A stretch of 5,092 nt of DNA. Origin: an uncultured bacterium (GTDB lineage Bacteria; Cyanobacteriota; Vampirovibrionia; Gastranaerophilales; Gastranaerophilaceae). Of this stretch, positions 1 through 4,794 are shown piece after piece. The notes below the pieces were generated by a model. That model searched no databases. It was not told the DNA's origin and was given only the letters and a program-made list of their open reading frames with translations. Position numbers and translations under genes: made by a program. Where the stretch lies: the NCBI GenBank assembly GCA_900554095.1, contig USGC01000139.1:1-5092 (forward strand), read 5' to 3'. Position 1 is the stretch's first letter. The number at the start of each line of letters is the position of its first letter.

Positions 1-16
1 TTACTGACTAATTACG

Positions 17-46
17 CAAAAAAAACAGCTCCCTACAATAGGTAGG
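17..46 (-). terminator. Weak terminator-like hairpin with T8 run
   Basis: Read on the minus strand, a 5-bp stem (CCTAC/GTAGG, plus coordinates 32-36 and 42-46, 5-nt loop) is followed after 5-6 nt by eight T residues (plus A-run 18-25). The stem is short and separated from the T-run, so termination strength is doubtful. Its 3' half, TTGTAGGG...GTTTTTTT, closely resembles the 3' half of the operon terminator at 266-308, in the same orientation. It may be a back-up terminator or the end of a duplicated intergenic element. Confidence 0.3.
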
Positions 47-120
47 CAATTAAAGCGGCTAAAAATCAACCTGTTTCCGATAATTTCATCTATATTTCAT
101 TTATGCCTGTGCAAAGCCTC

Positions 121-137
121 TCACTTAATAGCCACGA
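121..137. repeat. Direct repeat B, copy 1 (TCACTTARTAGCCACGA)
   Basis: This 17-bp sequence matches 207-223 at 16 of 17 positions. Its first six bases, TCACTT, also pair with AAGTGA at 139-144, giving a short dyad found only in this copy. Seen directly; the function is unknown. Confidence 0.6.
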
Positions 138-206
138 AAAGTGAACTTTTTGGGGGTAGCGTTTTTAAATTTTCTCAAATATTTTGCTTGCGGAATACAC
201 AGTCAC

Positions 207-223
207 TCACTTAGTAGCCACGA
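207..223. repeat. Direct repeat B, copy 2 (TCACTTARTAGCCACGA)
   Basis: Second copy of the 17-bp repeat, 86 bp from the first and differing at one position (G for A). The flanking DNA is not otherwise duplicated apart from a downstream AGCGTTTTT string, so this is not a simple recent tandem duplication. Confidence 0.6.
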
Positions 224-265
224 CAGAGAGCGTTTTTCAACGGACACAATCAAAATTTAGGCAAC

Positions 266-308
266 AAAAAAACGACCCCCTACAAGTGATAGCGTAAGGT
301 GTCGTTTT
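266..308 (-). terminator. Intrinsic terminator of the KilA-N/RES operon
   Basis: On the minus strand a hairpin with 15 opposed positions (plus coordinates 269-283 against 294-308, two mismatches, 10-nt loop) ends in a run of seven T (plus A266-A272). The outer eight pairs, AAAACGAC/GTCGTTTT, are perfect. It begins about 40 nt after the stop codon of the last operon gene, where the transcript should end. Because the outer pairs are A-T, a T-run also follows on the plus strand, so it could work in both directions. Confidence 0.85.
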
Positions 309-346
309 CGCGATTATATACATTTTAACTTATATAAAGAAACTAA

Positions 347-1990
347 TTAGTCATACCATATTTCTTTTGCTTTATGCATAAGACTATCATATTGTTTGTT
401 TAATTCGCTGATTTTTGGATTATTTTTGATATTTTGTGCCTCACGTTGCAAAGACTCAATCTCAGCCTTCAGCTGTTTCTTTTTTGATAATTCAAAAAGC
501 TTAGATTGCTTTAATTGACCTTCTAAATCTTTAATCTTTGCATTTAAACTATCCAATTCACTTTTTAATAACTTTTCCTCTTCTTCGAGCGTGATTTTTA
601 GCTTTTCGGAAACACTCAGGCTTTCTCTGCTGTGATTTATAATTTTGCTGATTGCTAAGACAACTTCGCTTAATAGTTTTCCAGAAATAAATTCAACAAT
701 ATCATCATATTTTATCGTGGTTACAATGAAATTGCATTTAGCAGGGAATGTAAGTATATTATGCTCAATTAGGAAACGCATTAGCTTATTTGGTGCAATA
801 TCATAAAATGTGTTAAGCAAAAGTTCACGGCATTTCTCTTCTGTTACAAATTTTAATTCTAACGCATTTTGTGTGATTTTAAGTTTTATCCATGTAATTG
901 TATTTTGTTTGTTATCAACAATATTCAAAATACCGTTCAATCTATTCTGGATAACATTAATTTGCTTTGACAAAAGAGTTCTACAAACATAACCATCATC
1001 CTTTTCTTCGAATAGAGACAGAATTTTTATAAACGCCACTGAATTACTTGATTTCGTAAAGTGCTCCCCACAGAATTTTAATATATATTCTTTTAATACG
1101 TCTGCCATGAGTAATTCTTTTGCTGTGACAAAAGTATCATAGTCAATAATATCGTAATCTATTAATTTGGCAAATATATCAGGATTATAAGGACAGCATA
1201 GAAAAGCCTGCTTAAATAGAGCTTCCTTATCGTTTACAACTTCTAAATTTTTTAGCAGTCCGTTTGAGCGCGGTAAATTGTATTGCTTTAGCGCCCCATA
1301 GTCAAAAGCTCCATGCCTTTCTAACGCATTCAAAAAAATCTCCATCGCTTCGGATATAAAGCAGGCAATACTTTTCTGAACTTCTGGATAAAAATAATTA
1401 AACATTATTTCAAAAACAGCTTTTTGCCCCTGGGCATCACTTCTTTTATTTATTTGTTGAATTGTTGCGTTCAGTTCCAAATTTGCTTTGTTGCTCTGTT
1501 GCTTTATAATACTTGATTCTACTGCGGCATATGCAAATGCGCTTGAGAGGCTACTTGTCCATATTAAAACGCCAGAACCAGTTACTTGATTTGCTGCTTG
1601 ATCATAAGCTCGCTGGTATTCCGTTTCCACAGTTTGAATATTGGAAAGTAACGCTGCATACCTTTTCTGCAGCGCTTGAATATTAGCACCTAATAATTGC
1701 TTATATCCTTCGTTATTTTTAACTAAATCATCAATAGACACATCATACACTTTCGCTTCAGATAATTCAGCGATAACATGTTTTGCAATATTTTCAAGGT
1801 GAGAAGAAAACATATCCATATCCGGGAAAGGCATACCTTCCGTGTCTGCGGTTTGCTTCATACACCTCGTTGTCAATTGAATCAATTGCTCATGATAATT
1901 TTCAAATCTTTTGGTGTATTCGATAAATTGTAAAATATTAGCAGGAAGCTCGTATTTTTCTGATAAAAAGTTTACAGACATAGTGCTCAT
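347..1990 (-). CDS. Uncharacterised helical protein with C-terminal coiled coil
   Basis: I do not recognise a named family. From the chosen start the product is 547 residues; numbering below uses the longer 560-residue reading (start at 2029). It looks almost wholly alpha-helical. Residues about 108-200 are helical and include a small-residue, moderately hydrophobic stretch (152-171, GSGVLIW...AYAAV) that could be a buried or membrane-contacting helix. Residues 278-304 (CCPYNPDIFAKLIDYDIIDY then DTFVTAK) resemble the helical-repeat style of several Firmicutes proteins. Residues about 471-555 are Lys/Glu/Leu-rich and predicted coiled coil. There is no signal peptide and no nucleotide-binding or nuclease motif. 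Start choice: an ATG at 2029 forms a TAATG overlap with the RES gene but has no Shine-Dalgarno, whereas the ATG at 1990 has GGAG (2000-2003) nine bases upstream. Both are possible; re-initiation could use the first. It is the last gene of the operon and AT-rich. Likely a partner, adaptor or effector; function unknown. Confidence 0.85.
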   Translation of the reverse strand: MSTMSVNFLSEKYELPANILQFIEYTKRFENYHEQLIQLTTRCMKQTADTEGMPFPDMDMFSSHLENIAKHVIAELSEAKVYDVSIDDLVKNNEGYKQLLGANIQALQKRYAALLSNIQTVETEYQRAYDQAANQVTGSGVLIWTSSLSSAFAYAAVESSIIKQQSNKANLELNATIQQINKRSDAQGQKAVFEIMFNYFYPEVQKSIACFISEAMEIFLNALERHGAFDYGALKQYNLPRSNGLLKNLEVVNDKEALFKQAFLCCPYNPDIFAKLIDYDIIDYDTFVTAKELLMADVLKEYILKFCGEHFTKSSNSVAFIKILSLFEEKDDGYVCRTLLSKQINVIQNRLNGILNIVDNKQNTITWIKLKITQNALELKFVTEEKCRELLLNTFYDIAPNKLMRFLIEHNILTFPAKCNFIVTTIKYDDIVEFISGKLLSEVVLAISKIINHSRESLSVSEKLKITLEEEEKLLKSELDSLNAKIKDLEGQLKQSKLFELSKKKQLKAEIESLQREAQNIKNNPKISELNKQYDSLMHKAKEIWYD

Positions 1991-1999
1991 AATAAACAT

Positions 2000-2003
2000 C
2001 TCC
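2000..2003 (-). promoter_or_regulatory. Shine-Dalgarno GGAG deciding the start of the last operon gene
   Basis: GGAG on the minus strand, nine bases before the ATG at 1990. No comparable site precedes the alternative ATG at 2029, which depends on coupling through the TAATG stop/start overlap with the upstream gene. Confidence 0.55.
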
Positions 2004-2028
2004 ATTTTATAGTATATTGTGTCAACCA

Positions 2029-3210
2029 TTATTTCTGTATATTTAGAGGTAAAACATTTTCTATAAGAGCTCTGTCGCTAACATTCCAATACTCAAGCTT
2101 CATCAACTCGATTTCGGCTCTATAATATAATGATTGACTATAGCTTGTAAATATCTCATTAATAGTAATAGGTTCACTTGTTCTTGCAGAATTTGTATTT
2201 TTAGGGTAACACCGCTGTTTATTTTCATTTTTTGAATAAATATATACGCCTAAATTTATTGGATCTGATATGGCAAACATACTTTGTATTTTATTAGAAT
2301 AATTTTTTTCTATAGAATCAAAGGCAGGTATTGCTAAATTTTTAGAAATCCATGATAGCGGAGACACATAGCTGCCCTTATCTTGAACTGTGAAATACAT
2401 TATGGCATCCAAATTAAAGTTTGGCAACATCATCATAATACGTTGAGGTAAGATGTATTCTTCTTTAAATGCTGGGGAGTTATTCCGCCTAACATGTATG
2501 CTACAAGCGGATTGTAAAACCCAGTTAGAGAAGTATTCCTTTACAATACTATTATATTTACTTTCCTTGGAAGATTCATTTGACAGCCCCTTAATAAATA
2601 TAGTCGCATTCGCTAATTCAAAAGCCGTCGTACTAAGATTTAAAATCTTAATAGACCTCCGAGGGGCATATCTGCTAACCCAAGTTTGGTTAATATCACT
2701 CTTGCCATTCTCACAATAGCAAACGTAAATAGAATTGCCTAAATATAAGCACGGAATCCCGCTTATACTATATCGCGTATTGCCAACCTTTTCGCGCAAG
2801 GAATACGGAACATGCTTCATATCTTTACGCTTAAAATTTGCAGCAGTAGAACCTTGTCTGACGCGAAACCATTGATGACTTTCATTATCTATATATAAAT
2901 CAAACAAATTAGTAATAATACTGCTATTATTACGCTGAGCAATCCGAGTTAAAATAGCCCTAATTGCTTCATCGGCGACATAAAAATTCCCGCTAAAATA
3001 GGATTCAATACATGTTTTTAAATGATTGATTTGAAATTCTGCTTCCGAAACACAATCTAAAAGTTCTGGTGTATGATTTAGAAAATCTATGTATTTTTGC
3101 CAAAGAGCAAATAGTGTAGGATACACTTCATTCCCGGAAGAAACCTCTACAGGCAAGAATAAAATTTCTTTATTGTTGTCAAATAATTTCCTAATGTATT
3201 CTTCTGTCAT
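2029..3210 (-). CDS. RES domain-containing protein (putative NAD+-consuming toxin/effector)
   Basis: The protein has 393 residues. Characterised RES-domain proteins (MbcT and RES-Xre toxins) degrade NAD+ as phosphorylases or glycohydrolases in the cytoplasm. RES-like features seen here: WFRVR (114-118), H133 and R139 in HVPYSLRE, RYSISG (146-151), CLYLG with Y156, and E167 in CYCENG. This is the R...R-[YF]-x3-G...LYL...E arrangement of the family, so the likely catalytic Arg, Tyr and Glu are all present. EYILPQ (251-256) and DAIMYF (268-273) fit the end of the domain. Residues 1-110 are a helical N-terminal extension, and about 100 residues follow the domain, so this is a large RES protein, not a minimal toxin of about 150-200 residues. 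It starts 10 nt after the KilA-N stop with no clear Shine-Dalgarno, suggesting translational coupling, and its stop overlaps a start codon of the next gene (TAATG). No Xre-type antitoxin is adjacent. AT-rich (33% GC in line 2041-2100). The domain call is from motifs; NAD+ activity is inference. Confidence 0.8.
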   Translation of the reverse strand: MTEEYIRKLFDNNKEILFLPVEVSSGNEVYPTLFALWQKYIDFLNHTPELLDCVSEAEFQINHLKTCIESYFSGNFYVADEAIRAILTRIAQRNNSSIITNLFDLYIDNESHQWFRVRQGSTAANFKRKDMKHVPYSLREKVGNTRYSISGIPCLYLGNSIYVCYCENGKSDINQTWVSRYAPRRSIKILNLSTTAFELANATIFIKGLSNESSKESKYNSIVKEYFSNWVLQSACSIHVRRNNSPAFKEEYILPQRIMMMLPNFNLDAIMYFTVQDKGSYVSPLSWISKNLAIPAFDSIEKNYSNKIQSMFAISDPINLGVYIYSKNENKQRCYPKNTNSARTSEPITINEIFTSYSQSLYYRAEIELMKLEYWNVSDRALIENVLPLNIQK

Positions 3211-3220
3211 TACTTTTAAT

Positions 3221-4033
3221 TCACTTCAACAGCTTCCTGCCGCCTGTTTCGCTCAAAACTTTCATTTGAGAAATTGCAATTTTGTTTAACTTTTGCAAAC
3301 GCTCCGACTGCGGAACGCCATCCTGTATCAATACTGCGTTGATATTCTCCATATTTGAAAGACAAATAAGCTCATTTATCGTAGCGTAATCGCGGATATT
3401 GCCCTTCTTACCGGGATTGCGTTCTCGCCACTGAGCGGCAGTCATACCAAACAGCGCCACATTAAGCACATCAGCCTCATTAGCGTATACATAGCTTATT
3501 TGAGTGGGTGTAAGCTCTGCGGGAATAAGGTTTTCTTTTATGGCGTCCGTATGTATGCGGTAATTAACTTTGGCAAGTTCTCTTTTGGCAGACCAACCGA
3601 GTTGTTTTTGCTCTTCTTCCTTGAGCCTCTGAAATTCTTTAATGAAATACAGCTTAAATTCGGTTGAAACCCAGCTTGCAAATTCAAAAGCAATATCCTG
3701 ATGGGCATATACGCCGCTATTGTATCTGCCGCTGGAAACGGTCATACCAATAGCGCCCGTCTTCTCAATCCATTTCTGCGGGGAAATCATAAAGGAGTTG
3801 AGCCCAGCTTCATTTTTAACCGTATCGAATTCGGCACGGTTAAAATCGGGATTATGCAATTCCTCCCACAAGCCGAGAAAGACAATGGTGTTTTTATTGC
3901 GCAACCAGCTGTACACTATAAATCGCGGATCTTCCGGATTTTTATATTTTGCAATATCGGTAAGACAGATAAAGTCGCCCGTGTTTATTCGTTTGTAGCG
4001 AACATCTATATCTTTTACGGTAATTTTATCCAT
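3221..4033 (-). CDS. KilA-N domain-containing DNA-binding protein
   Basis: The protein has 270 residues. KilA-N domains (the KilA/Bro/APSES-like fold of phages and large DNA viruses) bind DNA; chromosomal Firmicutes and Bacteroidetes copies are common but mostly uncharacterised. Signs here: FICLTDIAKY (21-30), SWLRNKNTIVFLGLWEELHN (42-61), the SPQKWIEKTGAIGM block (84-97), SGRYNSGVYAHQDIAFEFAS (101-120) and STEFKLYFIKEFQRLKEEE (123-141). These follow the order seen in cellular KilA-N proteins; the domain spans about 13-140. The C-terminal half (145-265) carries EADVLNVALFGMTAAQWRE (186-204) and a GNIRDYATINEL segment (211-222), as in full-length relatives. The start is supported by AGGAGA (4042-4047) eight bases upstream and a strong promoter at 4093-4121. 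It is the first gene of the operon. Its GC content (45% in line 3301-3360) exceeds that of the two downstream genes. Autoregulation through the dyad at 4106-4125 is a reasonable inference. No metal- or nucleotide-binding motif is seen. Confidence 0.93.
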   Translation of the reverse strand: MDKITVKDIDVRYKRINTGDFICLTDIAKYKNPEDPRFIVYSWLRNKNTIVFLGLWEELHNPDFNRAEFDTVKNEAGLNSFMISPQKWIEKTGAIGMTVSSGRYNSGVYAHQDIAFEFASWVSTEFKLYFIKEFQRLKEEEQKQLGWSAKRELAKVNYRIHTDAIKENLIPAELTPTQISYVYANEADVLNVALFGMTAAQWRERNPGKKGNIRDYATINELICLSNMENINAVLIQDGVPQSERLQKLNKIAISQMKVLSETGGRKLLK

Positions 4034-4041
4034 TGTAATCT

Positions 4042-4047
4042 TCTCCT
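4042..4047 (-). promoter_or_regulatory. Shine-Dalgarno AGGAGA of the KilA-N gene
   Basis: AGGAGA on the minus strand, eight bases before the ATG at 4033. It fixes the KilA-N start and gives the operon a leader of roughly 50 nt from the predicted transcription start near 4086. Confidence 0.8.
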
Positions 4048-4092
4048 GTTTCCCAGCAAAAATTTAATATTTGCAAAATTATCTTATTTTAT

Positions 4093-4121
4093 ATTATAAC
4101 AGAAGTCCCTTTATAAATCAA
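4093..4121 (-). promoter_or_regulatory. Sigma-A promoter of the KilA-N/RES operon
   Basis: On the minus strand the -35 box is TTGATT (4116-4121) and the -10 box is a perfect TATAAT (4093-4098), separated by exactly 17 bp. It lies 60 bp upstream of the KilA-N start codon and is the only strong promoter seen ahead of the three genes; the short or overlapping junctions downstream suggest one transcript. Confidence 0.8.
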
Positions 4122-4125
4122 GGGA
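4106..4125. promoter_or_regulatory. Inverted repeat over the -35 box (candidate operator)
   Basis: TCCCTT (4106-4111), 8-bp centre, AAGGGA (4120-4125): a perfect 6-bp dyad covering the -35 hexamer and part of the spacer. A protein bound here would block RNA polymerase, as in autoregulated toxin-antitoxin promoters. The natural candidate is the KilA-N protein of the same operon, but that link is inference. Confidence 0.45.
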
Positions 4126-4142
4126 GGAAGTGGAATATCTGC

Positions 4143-4160
4143 GTTTATAAATACATAAAC
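4143..4160. repeat. AT-rich inverted repeat upstream of the operon promoter
   Basis: GTTTAT (4143-4148), 6-bp centre, ATAAAC (4155-4160). The 9-mer TTTATAAAT here (4144-4152) also occurs inside the promoter dyad (4110-4118). It could be a second binding site, but such AT-rich dyads arise easily by chance. Confidence 0.25.
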
Positions 4161-4180
4161 AGAAGAATTGCGCCCATTTT

Positions 4181-4209
4181 AAAAGCAGCGACTAATAAGC
4201 CGCTGCTTT
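4181..4209 (-). terminator. Intrinsic terminator after the collagen-like ORF
   Basis: A perfect 9-bp stem AAAGCAGCG/CGCTGCTTT (4182-4190 and 4201-4209) with a 10-nt loop. On the minus strand the stem runs into TTTT. It lies 33 nt past the stop at 4242 and before the next promoter, separating the collagen-like unit from the KilA-N operon and supporting a genuine minus-strand transcript from the right. Confidence 0.65.
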
Positions 4210-4241
4210 GCCTTTTACCGAATAGCCGTTATGTTTTTCCC

Positions 4242-4397
4242 TTATGTAACCTGCTCTGTTGCACCCGTCGGACCAGTCGGACCTGTTGGGCCCTTGGGCC
4301 CGGTGGGGCCTGTCGGGCCTGACCTGTCGTACACTATTTTTTCTATTATAATATCCGCCTCAATTCCATCGGGGCGGCATTTATCCGAAAAACACAT
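4242..4397 (-). CDS. Short collagen-like (Gly-Pro-Thr) peptide, possibly truncated
   Basis: A 51-residue product: an N-terminal part MCFSDKCRPDGIEADIIIEK through S26, then seven Gly-Pro-X-type triplets (27-47; mostly GPT, one GPK, last one GAT) and the tail EQVT. Bacterial collagen-like proteins such as BclA-type exosporium proteins use the same GPT/GAT triplets, but normally in dozens of copies followed by a globular C-terminal domain, which is missing here. The ATG at 4397 has a good Shine-Dalgarno (AAAGAGGTG, five bases between GAGG and ATG), a TATAAT 38 bp upstream and a terminator downstream, all favouring expression. An in-frame ATG at 4526 gives a longer reading but crosses the promoter and a hairpin, so I reject it. 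Seven triplets are few for a stable triple helix. It may be a decayed or minimal surface protein; this is uncertain. Confidence 0.5.
   Translation of the reverse strand: MCFSDKCRPDGIEADIIIEKIVYDRSGPTGPTGPKGPTGPTGPTGATEQVT
4257..4319. repeat. 9-bp tandem repeat, seven units (Gly-Pro-X coding)
   Basis: Seven imperfect 9-bp units, GGNCCNACN on the minus strand, 63 bp in total. Because GGN-CCN is self-complementary, the plus strand also reads Gly-Pro-Val/Leu triplets in one frame. Such arrays are prone to slippage and copy-number change. Confidence 0.75.
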
Positions 4398-4413
4398 AAA
4401 CACCTCTTTCTTT
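4398..4413 (-). promoter_or_regulatory. Shine-Dalgarno region of the collagen-like ORF
   Basis: AAAGAGGTG followed by TTT and ATG on the minus strand. This purine-rich site is the main reason for starting the ORF at 4397. Confidence 0.5.
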
Positions 4414-4427
4414 GGCGCGTATGCGCC
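4414..4427. repeat. GGCGC/GCGCC hairpin in the collagen-like ORF leader
   Basis: GGCGC (4414-4418), 4-nt loop, GCGCC (4423-4427): a short, very GC-rich dyad between the TATAAT box and the Shine-Dalgarno of the collagen-like ORF. It could form a leader hairpin or be an operator half-site pair. No function can be assigned. Confidence 0.4.
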
Positions 4428-4434
4428 TGTTAGC

Positions 4435-4440
4435 ATTATA
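4435..4440 (-). promoter_or_regulatory. TATAAT -10 box upstream of the collagen-like ORF
   Basis: A perfect TATAAT on the minus strand, 38 bp before the ATG at 4397. No convincing -35 hexamer is found 16-18 bp upstream (the sequence there is GC-rich, around AACGCG), so the promoter would be weak or activator-dependent. Confidence 0.35.
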
Positions 4441-4479
4441 TGAACTAATCTTTCCGACGCGTTACGCTTTTCGCGGCAT

Positions 4480-4501
4480 AAAAAACCGCCGGGCTTTGCC
4501 C
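4480..4501 (-). terminator. Weak terminator-like hairpin (GGGC-AAA-GCCC, T6)
   Basis: On the minus strand GGGC-AAA-GCCC (plus 4491-4501) is followed by GGCGG and six T (plus A4480-A4485). The core stem is only four pairs and sits five bases from the T-run, so it is weak as a terminator. Its 3' arm and tail (GCCCGGCGGTTTTTT) resemble those of the strong hairpin at 4685-4709 (GCCCGACGGCTTTTA), as if the two were related elements. Confidence 0.3.
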
Positions 4502-4580
4502 CGTTCTTTTCAGTTATTTGCCACATCTACCTGTCCACACAACTCACCGCAATGATTTTCATCCCCAATACGCGCACCGC

Positions 4581-4645
4581 TATGTAAAGCAATGCTCATT
4601 TGAAGTTCTCTGTTGCCGCCTGCTCTGTTACATTGCTGCTACATA
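4581..4645. repeat. Long-range imperfect inverted repeat (13 bp)
   Basis: TATGTA (4581-4586) and AGCAATG (4588-4594) pair with CATTGCT (4631-4637) and TACATA (4640-4645), interrupted only by a 1x2 internal loop. The 36-nt apical region includes two copies of CTCTGTT (4608-4614 and 4623-4629). Thirteen pairs suggest a structured RNA or palindromic element; on present evidence the role is unknown. Confidence 0.4.
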
Positions 4646-4684
4646 TCAGCCAGTATTTTATATCTCCGTTGCACAGACAATAAA

Positions 4685-4717
4685 AGCCGTCGGGCAAAGC
4701 CCGACGGCTGATTTTTT
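4685..4717. terminator. Strong bidirectional intrinsic terminator
   Basis: A perfect 11-bp stem AGCCGTCGGGC/GCCCGACGGCT (4685-4695, 4699-4709) with a 3-nt AAA loop. On the plus strand GA then six T follow (4712-4717). On the minus strand the stem runs into TTTT. It lies about 85 nt past the stop of the right-edge gene and most likely ends that gene's minus-strand transcript. No plus-strand gene upstream needs it. Confidence 0.75.
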
Positions 4718-4735
4718 AATATAAATATTAACTTA

Positions 4736-4763
4736 TTACCCGTTACAGTTTTTTGCCGGGTAA
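4736..4763. repeat. Inverted repeat TTACCCG/CGGGTAA
   Basis: A perfect 7-bp dyad (4736-4742 and 4757-4763) with a 14-nt centre, just downstream of the right-edge gene. No T-run follows on the minus strand, so it is not a standard terminator. It could be a 3'-end RNA stem or a protein site. Confidence 0.3.
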
Positions 4764-4777
4764 CGCCGTTATTTGCG

Positions 4778-4787
4778 GCATATATGC
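4778..4787. repeat. Perfect palindrome GCATATATGC
   Basis: A 10-bp perfect palindrome eight bases past the stop codon of the right-edge gene, flanked by GCGG on the left and GGTGC on the right. Short enough to be chance. Confidence 0.25.
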
Positions 4788-4794
4788 GGTGCAA

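Larger units (their letters stand above)
1..346. other. Gene-free left flank with repeats and terminators
   Basis: I find no credible coding sequence here: all frames are broken by stops or lack a start with a ribosome binding site. The stretch holds the operon terminator (266-308), a related terminator-like sequence near 17-46, and two copies of a 17-bp direct repeat (121-137 and 207-223), each followed by an AGCGTTTTT string (158-166 and 229-237). The composition is AT-rich with homopolymer runs. It may be an intergenic dispersed repeat or the edge of an acquired island; the window does not reach the next gene, so this cannot be settled here. Confidence 0.6.

Noticed and set aside
103..144. 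Plus-strand mini ORF starting ATGCCTGTG and ending at the first repeat copy
   Set aside because: Only 13 codons with no ribosome binding site. Other frames across 1-346 are also broken.
810..992. Plus-strand ORF inside the coiled-coil gene (60 codons)
   Set aside because: Antisense to a long intact ORF, no SD, and hydrophobic composition typical of reverse-strand translation. The plus-strand ORFs at 2453-2719 and 3089-3289, opposite the RES gene, are rejected for the same reason.
3701..4099. Plus-strand ORFs opposite the KilA-N gene
   Set aside because: They are antisense to a well-supported KilA-N coding sequence and run across its promoter, with no family resemblance or ribosome binding site.
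4231..4443. Plus-strand ORF with Gly-Pro-Val/Leu triplets (70 codons)
   Set aside because: It is the mirror of the GGN-CCN repeat on the other strand. It has no Shine-Dalgarno, and the GPT/GAT reading on the minus strand is the usual bacterial collagen type.
4398..4526. Longer minus-strand reading of the collagen-like ORF from the ATG at 4526 (94 residues)
   Set aside because: It would cross the TATAAT box and the GGGC/GCCC hairpin with its T6 run, and it overlaps the small ORF at 4510-4599. The ATG at 4526 has only a poorly spaced AGGT, whereas the ATG at 4397 has AAAGAGGTG.
4510..4599. Minus-strand 29-codon ORF (begins MSIALHSG, has HCGELC)
   Set aside because: Only a weak AGAG precedes it and no family is recognised. 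It may be part of a dispersed element, so I do not call it a gene; it is noted under the hairpin-bounded segment.
4518..4724. Plus-strand ORF of 68 codons
   Set aside because: It runs through the perfect terminator hairpin at 4685-4709, has no SD and its composition (His, Cys, Tyr) looks like non-coding translation.
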